A stretch of DNA of 53,527 bases from Betaproteobacteria bacterium. GTDB taxonomy: Bacteria; Pseudomonadota; Gammaproteobacteria; Burkholderiales; SG8-41. The translations under genes and the position numbers were made by a program. Below are positions 43,201 through 51,731 of the stretch, one piece after another. Every line of letters begins with the position of its first letter. Within the stretch, counting starts at the first letter, position 1. Below the pieces are notes generated by a model. The model saw nothing but the letters and a program-made list of their open reading frames with translations. It was not told where the DNA came from and did not search any database. The stretch lies in assembly GCA_028291945.1 (NCBI GenBank), contig JAQGNH010000287.1:1-53527 (forward strand), given 5' to 3'.

Positions 43201-43656
43201 TCATTCTTTCGGAGTACGGTCCGACACGTGCTCGTTGAACGCTTTGAAGAAATCGTCAGCAAGCTTGCGCGCAACGCCATCGATAAGGCGCGCACCCAGC
43301 TGAGCGAGCTTGCCTCCGACCATCGCTTTGACCGAATAGCTGAGGCGCGTGCCGGCCTCTTCTGGTGCGAGTTCGACAGCGGCCTGGCCTTTGGCGAAAC
43401 CAGCGACGCCACCCTGGCCTTCGAAGATCATCGTATAGCCACAGGGCGCGTTCACGTCCGCCAGCGTCATCAAACCCTTGAAACGGGCGCTCACGGGTCC
43501 AATGCGCGCGGTCATGGAGAGCTGATATTGGGTGTCGGATACCTTGTCCAGCAATTCGCAGCCTGGAATACATTCCTTCAGCACTCGCGTATCGTTCAGC
43601 GCTTCCCAGGTTTCTGCTTGGGGCAACGGGATGAGTTGCTGCCCGGTCATTTCCAC
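43201..43656 (-). CDS. CoxG/SRPBCC-domain protein
   Basis: 151 aa from GTG at 43656 (AGGAG eight bases upstream); ATG at 43650 is the alternative. It begins MEMTGQQLIPLPQAETWEAL and has KVSDTQYQLSMTARIGPV then FEGQGGVAGFAKGQAAVEL: the START-like fold of carbon monoxide dehydrogenase subunit G. Only one CoxG-type gene is present and no CO dehydrogenase large subunits are here, so a generic lipid- or hydrophobe-binding or membrane-recruitment role is likely. Its stop is 13 bases upstream of the GST start. Confidence 0.88.
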   Translation of the reverse strand: MEMTGQQLIPLPQAETWEALNDTRVLKECIPGCELLDKVSDTQYQLSMTARIGPVSARFKGLMTLADVNAPCGYTMIFEGQGGVAGFAKGQAAVELAPEEAGTRLSYSVKAMVGGKLAQLGARLIDGVARKLADDFFKAFNEHVSDRTPKE

Positions 43657-43955
43657 GTCGTCGGCTCCTCTGTCATTCCAGCTGTCGCTGATAAGGGGGT
43701 GAGTATAGCTGTCAGCCGCTTGGTCGTCCCGTTGCCGCACGACCGACCTGCGCCGCGGAGAAGGTTCACATGCAGGACGGCTTGGGTGACTGCGGCGTCC
43801 GAGTCTCATCGACTCAAATGACGGTGGGATGCGGTGTGGAGGAGCCTGGAGTGAGTGACCGCGCGTACTCAGACGCGGGTCCGTAGGACCACCGAGCTAA
43901 CGTCTGAGCTTACGTGAATCACGTGCGCTAAACGGCCAGGCTCATCAGGAGGCCC
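43657..43955. other. Intergenic 299 bases
   Basis: No gene or clear promoter pair was recognised. A five-pair hairpin GGTCC-GTA-GGACC occurs within it, near 43880-43892. It separates the CoxG-like gene start from the malonyl-CoA decarboxylase stop. Confidence 0.3.
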
Positions 43956-45278
43956 TCAATGCTTTGACCGGCTTCGCTCCAGCGGGCATTCCGCAGCGAG
44001 ACGGCGTATCTCGCGCGACGCGGCGACCTTGCTATCGCGTACGTACATCTCGTGGTTTTGTTCAACGTCGTCGAGTCGATAGAGATAATTGACCATCATG
44101 CCCGCCGACTGCTGCATGCCTCGTTTTGAGGTATCCGCGAGCCAGTTCAGCCTTTCAAGACGCGCACCGTTGCCGAGATGAAACCTCGCGACGGGGTCCG
44201 CTGCTTCGCGATCGTGTTTCGCGCAGGCAAGATAGTAGGCCGCAAGTGACGTGAGAGGTTTGCGCATGCGCTCGGCTTCCTGCGGATTCTCATGCCACTC
44301 GGGCGCGTCGATTCGGCGGAGCAGCTCCAACTGTGACGCCGCCGACGACGCATCGAGCTGCTTGCACATCGTCTTCAGCCATACGCGAAACCCTGGTATC
44401 GGTGAGAGCGTAGCGAACGTCTTGATGCGCGGGAACTCCTGGCCGAGGCGTTGCGCGACCTGCTTGATGAGAAGATTGCCAAAAGAGATGCCGCGCAAGC
44501 CCGGCTGGCAGTTGGTGATCGAATAAAAGATAGCGGTGTCCGCGGATTGCGGATCGATCTGAGGAGCCTCAAGCGCAAGCAGATTCTCAACAGAGGTACT
44601 CATGCCTCGGGTGAACGCGACTTCGATGAATATAAGCGGTTCGTGCGGCAGCGCAGGGTGAAAGAAAGCGAAGCAGCGTCGGTCTGCCGCAAGCCGCCGA
44701 CGCAAATCGTTCCAGCCCGCTATCTCGTGAACGGCTTCGTGCTCGATCAGCTTCTCGAGGACGATCGCGGGTGTATACCAGTCGATGCGCTCGAGGGTGA
44801 GGAAGCCGCGGTTGAACCAAGAGCCAAACAGATGCGCAAGGTCGGCGTCTATGCCCTTCCATTCCGGATGCTTCTTGAGGGCATCAAGGACTTTACGGCG
44901 CATAGACACCAGCGCTGCAGTAGCCCCAGGCGCCGTGTTGAGCCGGCGGAAAAGCTCCTGCCGCGGCGCTTCGACACAACGCTGCAGGACCACCAGGTTG
45001 TCTTGTGTACGCTCTGCGTAATATGCGTTGTAAGCGCGCTCGAGCTGCGCGGTATCGGGTGAAAACTCCGCCGCCAACGAGTCGAAAAAGGCTGCGCGCG
45101 CGTCGTTGGGTAAAGCATCGTATGCAGCAAGAGCCTCGCGCGCGATCACGGCGCCGGAGACTTCACCGCCCTCGGACATGAGCGCGTGGCAGAGCTCGAT
45201 TGCCCGGCGCGCTCGACGCTGCTCGGCAGGCGGCACCACCGATCGCACGAGCCTCCTGAAAAATGAAGGCGCATTCAT
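43956..45278 (-). CDS. Malonyl-CoA decarboxylase
   Basis: 440 aa. It decarboxylates malonyl-CoA to acetyl-CoA. The start at 45278 is supported by MNAPSFFRRLVRSVVPPAEQ and by homology. The N-terminal helical domain is followed by the catalytic GNAT-like domain with SITNCQPGLRGISFGNLLIK (catalytic Ser region), FATLSPIPGFRVWL and the His motif HLGNGARLERLNWLADTS. It may serve malonate or fatty-acid metabolism; no malonyl-CoA synthetase or malonate transporter is in the window. Confidence 0.94.
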   Translation of the reverse strand: MNAPSFFRRLVRSVVPPAEQRRARRAIELCHALMSEGGEVSGAVIAREALAAYDALPNDARAAFFDSLAAEFSPDTAQLERAYNAYYAERTQDNLVVLQRCVEAPRQELFRRLNTAPGATAALVSMRRKVLDALKKHPEWKGIDADLAHLFGSWFNRGFLTLERIDWYTPAIVLEKLIEHEAVHEIAGWNDLRRRLAADRRCFAFFHPALPHEPLIFIEVAFTRGMSTSVENLLALEAPQIDPQSADTAIFYSITNCQPGLRGISFGNLLIKQVAQRLGQEFPRIKTFATLSPIPGFRVWLKTMCKQLDASSAASQLELLRRIDAPEWHENPQEAERMRKPLTSLAAYYLACAKHDREAADPVARFHLGNGARLERLNWLADTSKRGMQQSAGMMVNYLYRLDDVEQNHEMYVRDSKVAASREIRRLAAECPLERSRSKH

Positions 45279-45510
45279 TACTGATGCAAACAAAGTTGTA
45301 ATCAATCCCTGCGTCTCGCTGCCGCTCGCGGGTGCGGAAATCCCCGGGAACGGACTTTGTAACGCTGGGATCTGCACCGCAGAAGGGCGGAGTGCACGCA
45401 TGGTTAGTGCGGTACCAGTGCGGTTCGCATTCGCCTGAACCTTGCCTATAATGGACCTTATTCGGCGTGTGCACGTGGCGTTCCATCCCCTGAATAACGC
45501 GGAGAAGCAT

Positions 45511-46530
45511 TTGGATAGCGTCGATCTGCAGGTTTTGAAGAGTGCGCGCGACTGGCTGCAAGGCGGTCACCGCGTCGTTCTGGTTACCGTCGTAAAGACG
45601 TGGGGGTCGGCGCCGCGGCCTATTGGGGCACTAACGGCCATACGCGATGACGGCATGATCGCGGGGTCGGTCTCAGGGGGCTGCGTCGAAGACGACATGA
45701 TCGACCGCGTTCGCAAGCGTGAGCTCGTTGCCGACAAACCCGCCTCCACGAGTTATGGAGTCAGCGCCGAGCAAGCGCGGCGCTTTGGGCTGCCGTGCGG
45801 CGGCACGCTCGAGCTCGTGCTTGAACCGCTTGGTACGCAGAGCGAGCTCGATGAGCTGCTGGTGCGCGTCGAGCGGCACGAGCTTGTCGTTCGCAAGCTG
45901 CACATGGATAGCGGGCGCGTCGACATCGCACCCGGCAAATGGTCGGATCAGCTCCGCTACGACGGCGAGACGCTCGTCAGCGTACACGGTCCGCACTGGC
46001 GGTTGCTGATTATAGGTGCCGGGCAGCTTTCAAAATATTTAGCCGAGATGGCGCAGGCGCTCGACTATCACGTGACGGTCTGCGATCCGCGCGAAGAGTA
46101 TGCGGACACGTGGGATGTTGGCGGTGCGCAGCTTACGCGTGACATGCCTGACGACGTGGTTATCGCGATGAATCTCGACGCGCATAGCGCAGTCGTCACG
46201 CTAACACATGATCCGAAGCTCGACGACATGGCACTCCTCGAAGCGCTGAAATCACCGGCTTTTTACATCGGAGCCATCGGCTCCAAGAAGAACAACGATG
46301 CGCGTCGAGACAGGCTGGCGGAATTCGATTTATCGCAGGCCGAAATCGCTCGCTTGCACGGCCCAGTGGGTCTGAAGATCGGCAGCAAGACCCCGCCGGA
46401 GATCGCCATTGCGATACTGGCGGAGATGACTGCGATCAAGAACGGCGTGAAGCTTGGGGGATTCGTCGAGCCGGGCAGGCCAACTACTCAAGGCTGTGCT
46501 ATTCCCGAAACTGTGATTCGTGACTCGTGA
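45511..46530 (+). CDS. XdhC/CoxI-family protein
   Basis: 339 aa from TTG at 45511, which has GGAGAAGCA just before it; frames from 45442 (TTG) and 45451 (ATG) are less likely. The N-terminal XdhC/CoxI motif is KTWGSAPRPIGALTAIRDDG then GSVSGGCVEDDM; the C-terminal Rossmann domain has LLIIGAGQLSKYLAEMA and FYIGAIGSKKNN. Such proteins bind molybdenum cofactor and pass it to xanthine dehydrogenase or CO dehydrogenase. None of those large subunits is in the window, yet a CoxG-like gene lies 2 kb to the left. Confidence 0.9.
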   Translation: MDSVDLQVLKSARDWLQGGHRVVLVTVVKTWGSAPRPIGALTAIRDDGMIAGSVSGGCVEDDMIDRVRKRELVADKPASTSYGVSAEQARRFGLPCGGTLELVLEPLGTQSELDELLVRVERHELVVRKLHMDSGRVDIAPGKWSDQLRYDGETLVSVHGPHWRLLIIGAGQLSKYLAEMAQALDYHVTVCDPREEYADTWDVGGAQLTRDMPDDVVIAMNLDAHSAVVTLTHDPKLDDMALLEALKSPAFYIGAIGSKKNNDARRDRLAEFDLSQAEIARLHGPVGLKIGSKTPPEIAIAILAEMTAIKNGVKLGGFVEPGRPTTQGCAIPETVIRDS

Positions 46531-46633
46531 ATCGACGACCGCTTGTCGTGTGACAGCCGTTATCCTCGAGAGCTCAATTGCTGTGAGTCACCGCTCCCGA
46601 ATAATGAATACCATCTAGCACCGTTAGCCAGCC

Positions 46634-47452
46634 ATGCGAGTAGCCTTACTTGGCGCAGGTACAATTGCGCGTCTGTTTCTCGACCATATTCGCCGAGGCG
46701 ACCTGGGCGACGATGTGGAAGTCGTCGCGATCGCGGGCCGCAGCGCGGCATCGCGGGGCCGCGTGCTCGCGCGTGATTATGATGTCCCGTTTACTGTCGA
46801 CATCGAATCGCTGATCAGTCAAAAGCCAGACGTGGTGGTCGAGGCGGCATCGCACGAAGCGGTGCGAGAGTATTGTCAGCCGCTCCTCGCCAAAGGCATT
46901 GGCGTGATCGTCTTGTCCGGCGGCGCACTGTGCGATGATGAACTTCGATCGAGCCTCGAGCACGCGGCTCGACAAAGCGGAGCGCTCTTCTATGTACCGT
47001 CGGGCGGCATAGCGGGGCTCGATGCGTTGAAAGCCGCATGCGTAGCGGGTGTCGACGAAGTTAAGATTACGGTGATGAAGCCGCCTGCTGCATGGAAGAA
47101 CATCCAATATGTCGAGCAGCTCGCTATCGATCTCGACCGTTTGACCGAGCCGCATATTCTTTACGAAGGCACGGCCAGGGGCGGGGTGCCGCTTTTCCCG
47201 GCCAACGTCAACATCGCTGCAGTCCTTTCGATGGCCGGAATTGGTTTCGATCGCACTCGGCTTAAGGTACTGGCGGATCCGGCGCTCAAGCACAATACGC
47301 ACATGATCGAGATCCGCGGAAAAACGGGGAACATCAGTATCAAAGTTGAAAATGTCCCCGCGCCTGATAATCCGAAGACGGCATGGCTGGCATGCTACAG
47401 CGCCCTTGCAGCGCTGAAGCTCGCCAAATCGCCCATCCGCTACGGAACCTGA
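46634..47452 (+). CDS. nadX: Aspartate dehydrogenase
   Basis: 272 aa. NAD(P)-dependent L-aspartate dehydrogenase, which makes iminoaspartate for NAD synthesis or assimilates ammonium. Rossmann GAGTIARLFLDHI at the start, the PSGGIAGLDALKAA block, NVNIAAVLSMAGIGFD, and LADPALKHNTHMIEIRG near the C-terminus. No NadA or NadC is adjacent, so a catabolic or PHB-linked role is possible. The gene symbol is assigned by family. Confidence 0.9.
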   Translation: MRVALLGAGTIARLFLDHIRRGDLGDDVEVVAIAGRSAASRGRVLARDYDVPFTVDIESLISQKPDVVVEAASHEAVREYCQPLLAKGIGVIVLSGGALCDDELRSSLEHAARQSGALFYVPSGGIAGLDALKAACVAGVDEVKITVMKPPAAWKNIQYVEQLAIDLDRLTEPHILYEGTARGGVPLFPANVNIAAVLSMAGIGFDRTRLKVLADPALKHNTHMIEIRGKTGNISIKVENVPAPDNPKTAWLACYSALAALKLAKSPIRYGT

Positions 47453-47537
47453 CCGCAAGCAGCGTCGGACCTGAACGGTTTGGTCGATAGTAGAATGAAG
47501 GTTCTGTGCTTCGCCCCATAATGATTGCAACTCCACA

Positions 47538-48410
47538 ATGAAAGTCGGATTTATCGGGCTCGGCGTAATGGGCGGCCCCATGGCAGGTCATCTCGCACGT
47601 GCAGGTCACGAGCTCACCGTCTATAACCGGACGGGTCACAAAGCCCAGGCCTGGGTTTCAAAGCACGGCGGCCGTGTGGCGTCGTCGCCCAGGGAAACAG
47701 CGTTGGGCGCTGAGATCGTTTTTTCATGTGTGGGCAATGATGCTGACCTGCGGGCCATAACCGTCGAGGCAGACGGTGCATTTCACGGCATGCAGCGTGG
47801 CGCCCTATTCGTCGATCACACGACGGCGTCAGCCGAGGTTGCTGTCGAGCTGGACCGCGCTGCACGCGAGCGTAATCTCGCGTTTCTCGATGCGCCCGTG
47901 TCGGGAGGCCAGTCTGGCGCGGAACAAGGGATCCTCACTGTGATGGCAGGAGGCGATGCAAAGGCATTCGAGCGAGCGCAGCCGGTCATCGCACATTACG
48001 CGCGCGCCGTTACGCTGATGGGCGCTTCGGGCGCGGGTCAGAAGACCAAGATGGTCAACCAGATTTGCGTTGCGGGCGTGGTCCAGGGTCTCGCAGAAGG
48101 TCTTGCTTTTGCGCTGCGGGCCGGTCTCGATGCCAAGCGCGTTCTGGAAGTGATCTCGAAAGGCGCCGCTACATCGTGGCAGATGGAAAACCGCGGTCAT
48201 ACGATGGTCGATGGGAAATTTGACTTCGGCTTCGCAGTCGATCTGATGCGCAAGGACTTGCGCATCGCCATGGAAGAAGCGCGCGCGAATGGCGCCGAGC
48301 TGCCCACGACAGCGCTGATCGATCAGTTCTATGCGAAGCTGCAGAAGCAGGGACACGGCAGACTGGACACATCCAGTCTGATGAAGCTCCTTGCGGACGG
48401 TAAATCATGA
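47538..48410 (+). CDS. 3-hydroxyisobutyrate dehydrogenase-family enzyme
   Basis: 290 aa beta-hydroxyacid dehydrogenase. N-terminal GLGVMGGPMAGHLARAG binds NAD(P); DAPVSGGQSGAEQGILTVM is the substrate loop; the catalytic Lys lies in GAGQKTKMVNQI. The precise substrate (3-hydroxyisobutyrate, tartronate semialdehyde, glyoxylate or similar) cannot be told. It starts 86 bases after nadX, and its last four bases overlap the Nudix start (ATGA). Confidence 0.93.
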   Translation: MKVGFIGLGVMGGPMAGHLARAGHELTVYNRTGHKAQAWVSKHGGRVASSPRETALGAEIVFSCVGNDADLRAITVEADGAFHGMQRGALFVDHTTASAEVAVELDRAARERNLAFLDAPVSGGQSGAEQGILTVMAGGDAKAFERAQPVIAHYARAVTLMGASGAGQKTKMVNQICVAGVVQGLAEGLAFALRAGLDAKRVLEVISKGAATSWQMENRGHTMVDGKFDFGFAVDLMRKDLRIAMEEARANGAELPTTALIDQFYAKLQKQGHGRLDTSSLMKLLADGKS

Positions 48411-49225
48411 GCGTCGTGCCCGCTCTGCCCGCCGCAACGGTGACGCTCGTTCGAGACACCCCCACAGGTCTCGAAGTGCTCATGCTTCAGCGCAATTTCC
48501 AGTCCGGCTTCATGCCCGGCATGTTTCTTTTTCCAGGCGGTGCTCTCGATCCGGGCGACAGAGCCGCAGCAGTGCTCGCGCGCTGTGCCGGCCTTGATGA
48601 CGAACGTGCCAGCGCGGCATTAGGCACTTCAGATGGCGGTCTGGCGTATTGGGCCGCGGCAATCCGTGAGTCGTTCGAGGAAGCCGGCGTACTGCTCGCC
48701 TATGCTGAAAACGGCGAGCTCGTGAACCCCGGTGACCCTGCGCGTATCGCTCGCTTCGAAGAATACCGCAGGAGGCTGAATGCCGGAGAAGACATACTGG
48801 CCGAGATGCTTCAGCAGGAAGGCTTGCAGCTCGCGGTCGATCGCCTCACCTATTTCAGCCACTGGATTACGCCTGTGACCGCGCCGCGCCGATACGACAC
48901 GCGCTTTTTCGTCGCCGTGGCGCCACAGGGACAGGAAGCGCTACCCGACAATGTCGAAGCGATACACCACGTCTGGGTGAATCCGCCGGAGGCTGTGCAA
49001 CGCCATCGGGAAGGCAAGTTCAAGATGCGTACCCCGACGATCCGAACCCTCGAGAAGTTTGCAGATTACGACAAGGCCGATACGCTTATTGCGGCTCTGC
49101 GCGCGCAACCCACCATTCCTGCGCTACTGCCGCGAATCGGCCGGAAAGGGCAGCGGCTCATGCCGGGCGATCCCGGTTACGACGACATCGCTGCTGCGGA
49201 CGAACAAGGACAATGGAAGAAATAG
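48407..49225 (+). CDS. Nudix hydrolase, NUDT19-like with insertion
   Basis: 272 aa. Nudix enzymes cleave nucleoside-diphosphate derivatives. The Nudix box is split: GGALDPGD near residue 45 and RESFEEAGVLLAYA near 88, separated by about 40 residues, as in NUDT19/RP2-type CoA-diphosphatases. FPGG precedes the first half. The start overlaps the previous stop by four bases, and the end overlaps the MBL gene by 13 bases. CoA derivatives are a likely substrate, by family analogy. Confidence 0.9.
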   Translation: MSVVPALPAATVTLVRDTPTGLEVLMLQRNFQSGFMPGMFLFPGGALDPGDRAAAVLARCAGLDDERASAALGTSDGGLAYWAAAIRESFEEAGVLLAYAENGELVNPGDPARIARFEEYRRRLNAGEDILAEMLQQEGLQLAVDRLTYFSHWITPVTAPRRYDTRFFVAVAPQGQEALPDNVEAIHHVWVNPPEAVQRHREGKFKMRTPTIRTLEKFADYDKADTLIAALRAQPTIPALLPRIGRKGQRLMPGDPGYDDIAAADEQGQWKK

Positions 49226-50043
49226 TCGCGGGCGACTCGGTTAGCATCGCCCCGGGAATCGTGCGCATCACGGCACCGAATCCCGGCGTCATGACGGGGC
49301 CTGGTACGAACACGTACATCGTCGGTCAGCGCGAGCTCGTCGTGATCGATCCGGGGCCGGACATTGGCTCGCACATCGATACGTTGCGCGCCGCAGTCGG
49401 CGAGCGGCTCAAGTGGATTCTGTGTACTCACACCCATCTGGACCACTCGCCTGCGGCGCGTGCATTGAAAGACGCGACGGGCGCGCAGATCGCAGGGCGC
49501 ATTGCCTCACAGGACGGCCGCCAGGATGCCGCTTTTGCTCCCGATCGTATTTTGAATGACGGGGACACGGTTCGTGCCGACGCCCTCACCCTGCGAGCGG
49601 TTCATACGCCCGGACACGCTTCGAATCATTTGTGCTATCTGCTCGAAGAGCGCCGCATGCTCTTCACAGGCGATCATGTGATGCAGGGCTCGACCGTCGT
49701 CATCTCACCGCCCGACGGCGACATGCAGGCCTATTTTGCTTCTCTCGAAAAGCTCCTGGCGCTCGATCTGGCTGCGTTGGTGCCCGGACATGGGCGCGTC
49801 ATTGAAAGGCCACATGACGAAGTGCGGCGCCTCGTAGTGCATCGTCTGAAGCGCGAGCAGAAAGTGCACGATGCGCTCACGCGTAAGAATCCGGCGACAT
49901 TGGATGAGCTCGTTCGGCTCGCCTACGATGACGTTTCGGAACGGCTCCATCCCGTTGCGCGGCGTTCGTTGCACGCTCATCTGATCAAGCTCGCAAACGA
50001 GGGAAGGGCGAGCGAAACGGTGTCAGGGTGGGTGCCTCGTTGA
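49213..50043 (+). CDS. MBL-fold metallo-hydrolase (LACTB2-like)
   Basis: 276 aa. The metal motif CTHTHLDHSPAAR, then HTPGHASNHLCYLL, FTGDHVMQGSTVVISPPDGD and a final GHGRVIERPHDEV form the di-zinc site. A C-terminal winged-helix-like extension (about 200-276, LTRKNPATLDELVRLAYDDV) is typical of LACTB2-like proteins, which act as thioesterases or RNases. It overlaps the Nudix gene by 13 bases; the Nudix-MBL pair is often seen together in proteobacteria. Confidence 0.93.
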   Translation: MEEIVAGDSVSIAPGIVRITAPNPGVMTGPGTNTYIVGQRELVVIDPGPDIGSHIDTLRAAVGERLKWILCTHTHLDHSPAARALKDATGAQIAGRIASQDGRQDAAFAPDRILNDGDTVRADALTLRAVHTPGHASNHLCYLLEERRMLFTGDHVMQGSTVVISPPDGDMQAYFASLEKLLALDLAALVPGHGRVIERPHDEVRRLVVHRLKREQKVHDALTRKNPATLDELVRLAYDDVSERLHPVARRSLHAHLIKLANEGRASETVSGWVPR

Positions 50044-50123
50044 CCGATGTCAACTGTGGACTGTCATCTTCCCCTGCTTAGCGCGTGCGGGCTGTGTGAG
50101 CGCGCGATTGGCGTACCTCACGC

Positions 50124-50486
50124 ATGCGAGATCCTGAAGACGTATTCCGCGCGCTTGCCCGCTCAGCATTCCGCCGGCGATTTCGGCTTGGCTTAGCTGA
50201 GCGCGAATACCTGCATCGCAAAGGACTGGCGACGATGCTCGAGCATGCCCGCGATTTCGTCGCGAAGCGGCTCGGGCCGGCCCATCCGGCTAAAGACGGG
50301 AAGCAGACACCATGGCGTGGACATCCGATATTCATCGCGCAGCATGCGACGGCGACGTGTTGTCGGGGCTGCCTGAAGAAATGGCATGCTATCGAACGAG
50401 GGCAACCGCTCAGCGCTGTGCAACAGGCGCACATCGTTTCAGTATTGGAGCGGTGGCTGCGGACGCGGACGGAATCAGTGGATTGA
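50124..50486 (+). CDS. DUF4186-domain protein
   Basis: 120 aa. The family pattern is clear: FRALARSAFRRRFRLG, YLHRKGLATMLEHARDFV, KDGKQTPWRGHPIFIAQHAT and CCRGCLKKWHAIERG. The Cys pair with following His suggests a metal site. DUF4186 is a small conserved family of unknown function. It follows the MBL gene by 80 bases, probably in the same transcript, and converges with the MFS gene. Confidence 0.85.
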   Translation: MRDPEDVFRALARSAFRRRFRLGLAEREYLHRKGLATMLEHARDFVAKRLGPAHPAKDGKQTPWRGHPIFIAQHATATCCRGCLKKWHAIERGQPLSAVQQAHIVSVLERWLRTRTESVD

Positions 50487-50502
50487 TCTCGCAGCAGGCG
50501 CG

Positions 50503-51624
50503 TTAGCGTCGAGACAGGAAGCTGATCGCCGCGAGATTCAGCGCGTTGAGCCAGAAAACAGGGGAGGCGCCGAGCGCAGCGCCCAGTGCTCCCGACAGCA
50601 GGGGCATGACGACCCGGGCGATATTGTTCGCGGTTAAACGTAATCCGGTCACCTCGCCAGCCCGTCCGGCCGGTGACTTCTCGAAAGCCGTGCTCATCAA
50701 CAGGGGTTGCGTGCAGCCCACTCCGATTCCGATCATGAACGCCATTGCCATCAGTGCGTAGACGCTTCGCAACAGAGGAAAAAATGCGAAAGCGAACGCG
50801 GCTAGCAGTAGAAACCTGAACATGATCTGGTCCGGGCGCAAACGTCGCGTCAGGCTACCCAGCATGAAGCGGGTGAGGAAGACCGCGACCGCGTAGGCGC
50901 CGAGAATCAAGCCTGTCGTGGTCGCCGACATGCCTATTTGGTGTGTAAAGACCGGCACGTAAAACGCGAAGAGCTCCGAGGAGGCTACAGAAAGGCCGCT
51001 GATGATGATCAACCTTCTCAGGGGCGGATCGCGTAGCAGCTCCAATGAGCTACTCTTGCGGGCGGCCGCAATCGGCAGTGGAACCCGCACCAGGTTCGGT
51101 TTGAAAATGAGGAAACCAATGGGTATCACCGGGAAAAAGGAGAAGAACAGAAACGTGAGAGCGTGGCCCGCGTGGTCGATCGAAAAGCCGGCGAACACGG
51201 GGCCGATGAAGCTGGACATCGAATAACCTATCGAGAGCCACGCGAAATTCTGTGCTCGGTGTTCGGGCCGACCGATGCCTCCCACTAACGTCTGTATCGA
51301 TACGTTGAAGAATACGAAGCCGCCCCCCATGAGCATGGTGACAGCCAGCAGCCCCGCGATCTCGCGCCACAGAAAGCCGGTCAGCATTGCAATCGCCGTA
51401 GTGATTGCGCCGATCAACAACGGCAACCGGGCGCCCCGCACATCGGCGAGGCGCCCCGAGTAAACGCCGAGCAGCATCGGGATGACGGCATAGAAAGACG
51501 CCAGTACCCCGACCATCGGCTGGCTCGCACCGAGCTCGAGTGCGAATAGCGAGACGACCACCTTGCTGCCGATGTAGCAGGCGTGTATCGAGATGCTGAG
51601 CACGATGATGGGGACCATTTTCAT
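50503..51624 (-). CDS. MFS transporter (second of a tandem pair)
   Basis: 373 aa with about 12 helices. The Cys-Tyr-Ile-Gly-Ser-Lys motif near the N-terminus, the YSGRLADVRGARLPLL loop (MFS motif A-like) and SPAGRAGEVTGLRLTANNIA near the end are shared with the other copy at 51731-52873. The start ATG overlaps the stop of an upstream remnant (ATGA). The C-terminus is LLSGALGAALGASPVFWLNA and then ISFLSRR. Likely substrates include sugars, acids or drugs, not determinable. Confidence 0.93.
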   Translation of the reverse strand: MKMVPIIVLSISIHACYIGSKVVVSLFALELGASQPMVGVLASFYAVIPMLLGVYSGRLADVRGARLPLLIGAITTAIAMLTGFLWREIAGLLAVTMLMGGGFVFFNVSIQTLVGGIGRPEHRAQNFAWLSIGYSMSSFIGPVFAGFSIDHAGHALTFLFFSFFPVIPIGFLIFKPNLVRVPLPIAAARKSSSLELLRDPPLRRLIIISGLSVASSELFAFYVPVFTHQIGMSATTTGLILGAYAVAVFLTRFMLGSLTRRLRPDQIMFRFLLLAAFAFAFFPLLRSVYALMAMAFMIGIGVGCTQPLLMSTAFEKSPAGRAGEVTGLRLTANNIARVVMPLLSGALGAALGASPVFWLNALNLAAISFLSRR

Positions 51625-51731
51625 TTCGGGTCCATGTGTCGCGCCACGTAGCTCACCGCTGAAAGATGTGCTGCGTTGAGCCAGAAAACAGCCCTGCCAC
51701 CCAGAGCCGATCCGAATATGCCCGAGAGCAC
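51621..51731 (-). pseudogene. Remnant of a third MFS transporter (last 37 codons)
   Basis: Reading minus from 51731 gives VLSGIFGSALGGRAVFWLNA then AHLSAVSYVARHMDPK and a TGA stop at 51623-51621. This aligns column by column with the C-termini of both flanking MFS genes (VASGALASLLGVAPVFWTCA and LLSGALGAALGASPVFWLNA). The TGA overlaps the start codon of the downstream MFS gene. The remnant joins the last bases of the upstream MFS stop directly, so an internal deletion removed the rest of the middle copy. Confidence 0.85.

Noticed and set aside
46646-47581. 311-aa frame antisense to aspartate dehydrogenase
   Set aside because: Mirror of a conserved enzyme.
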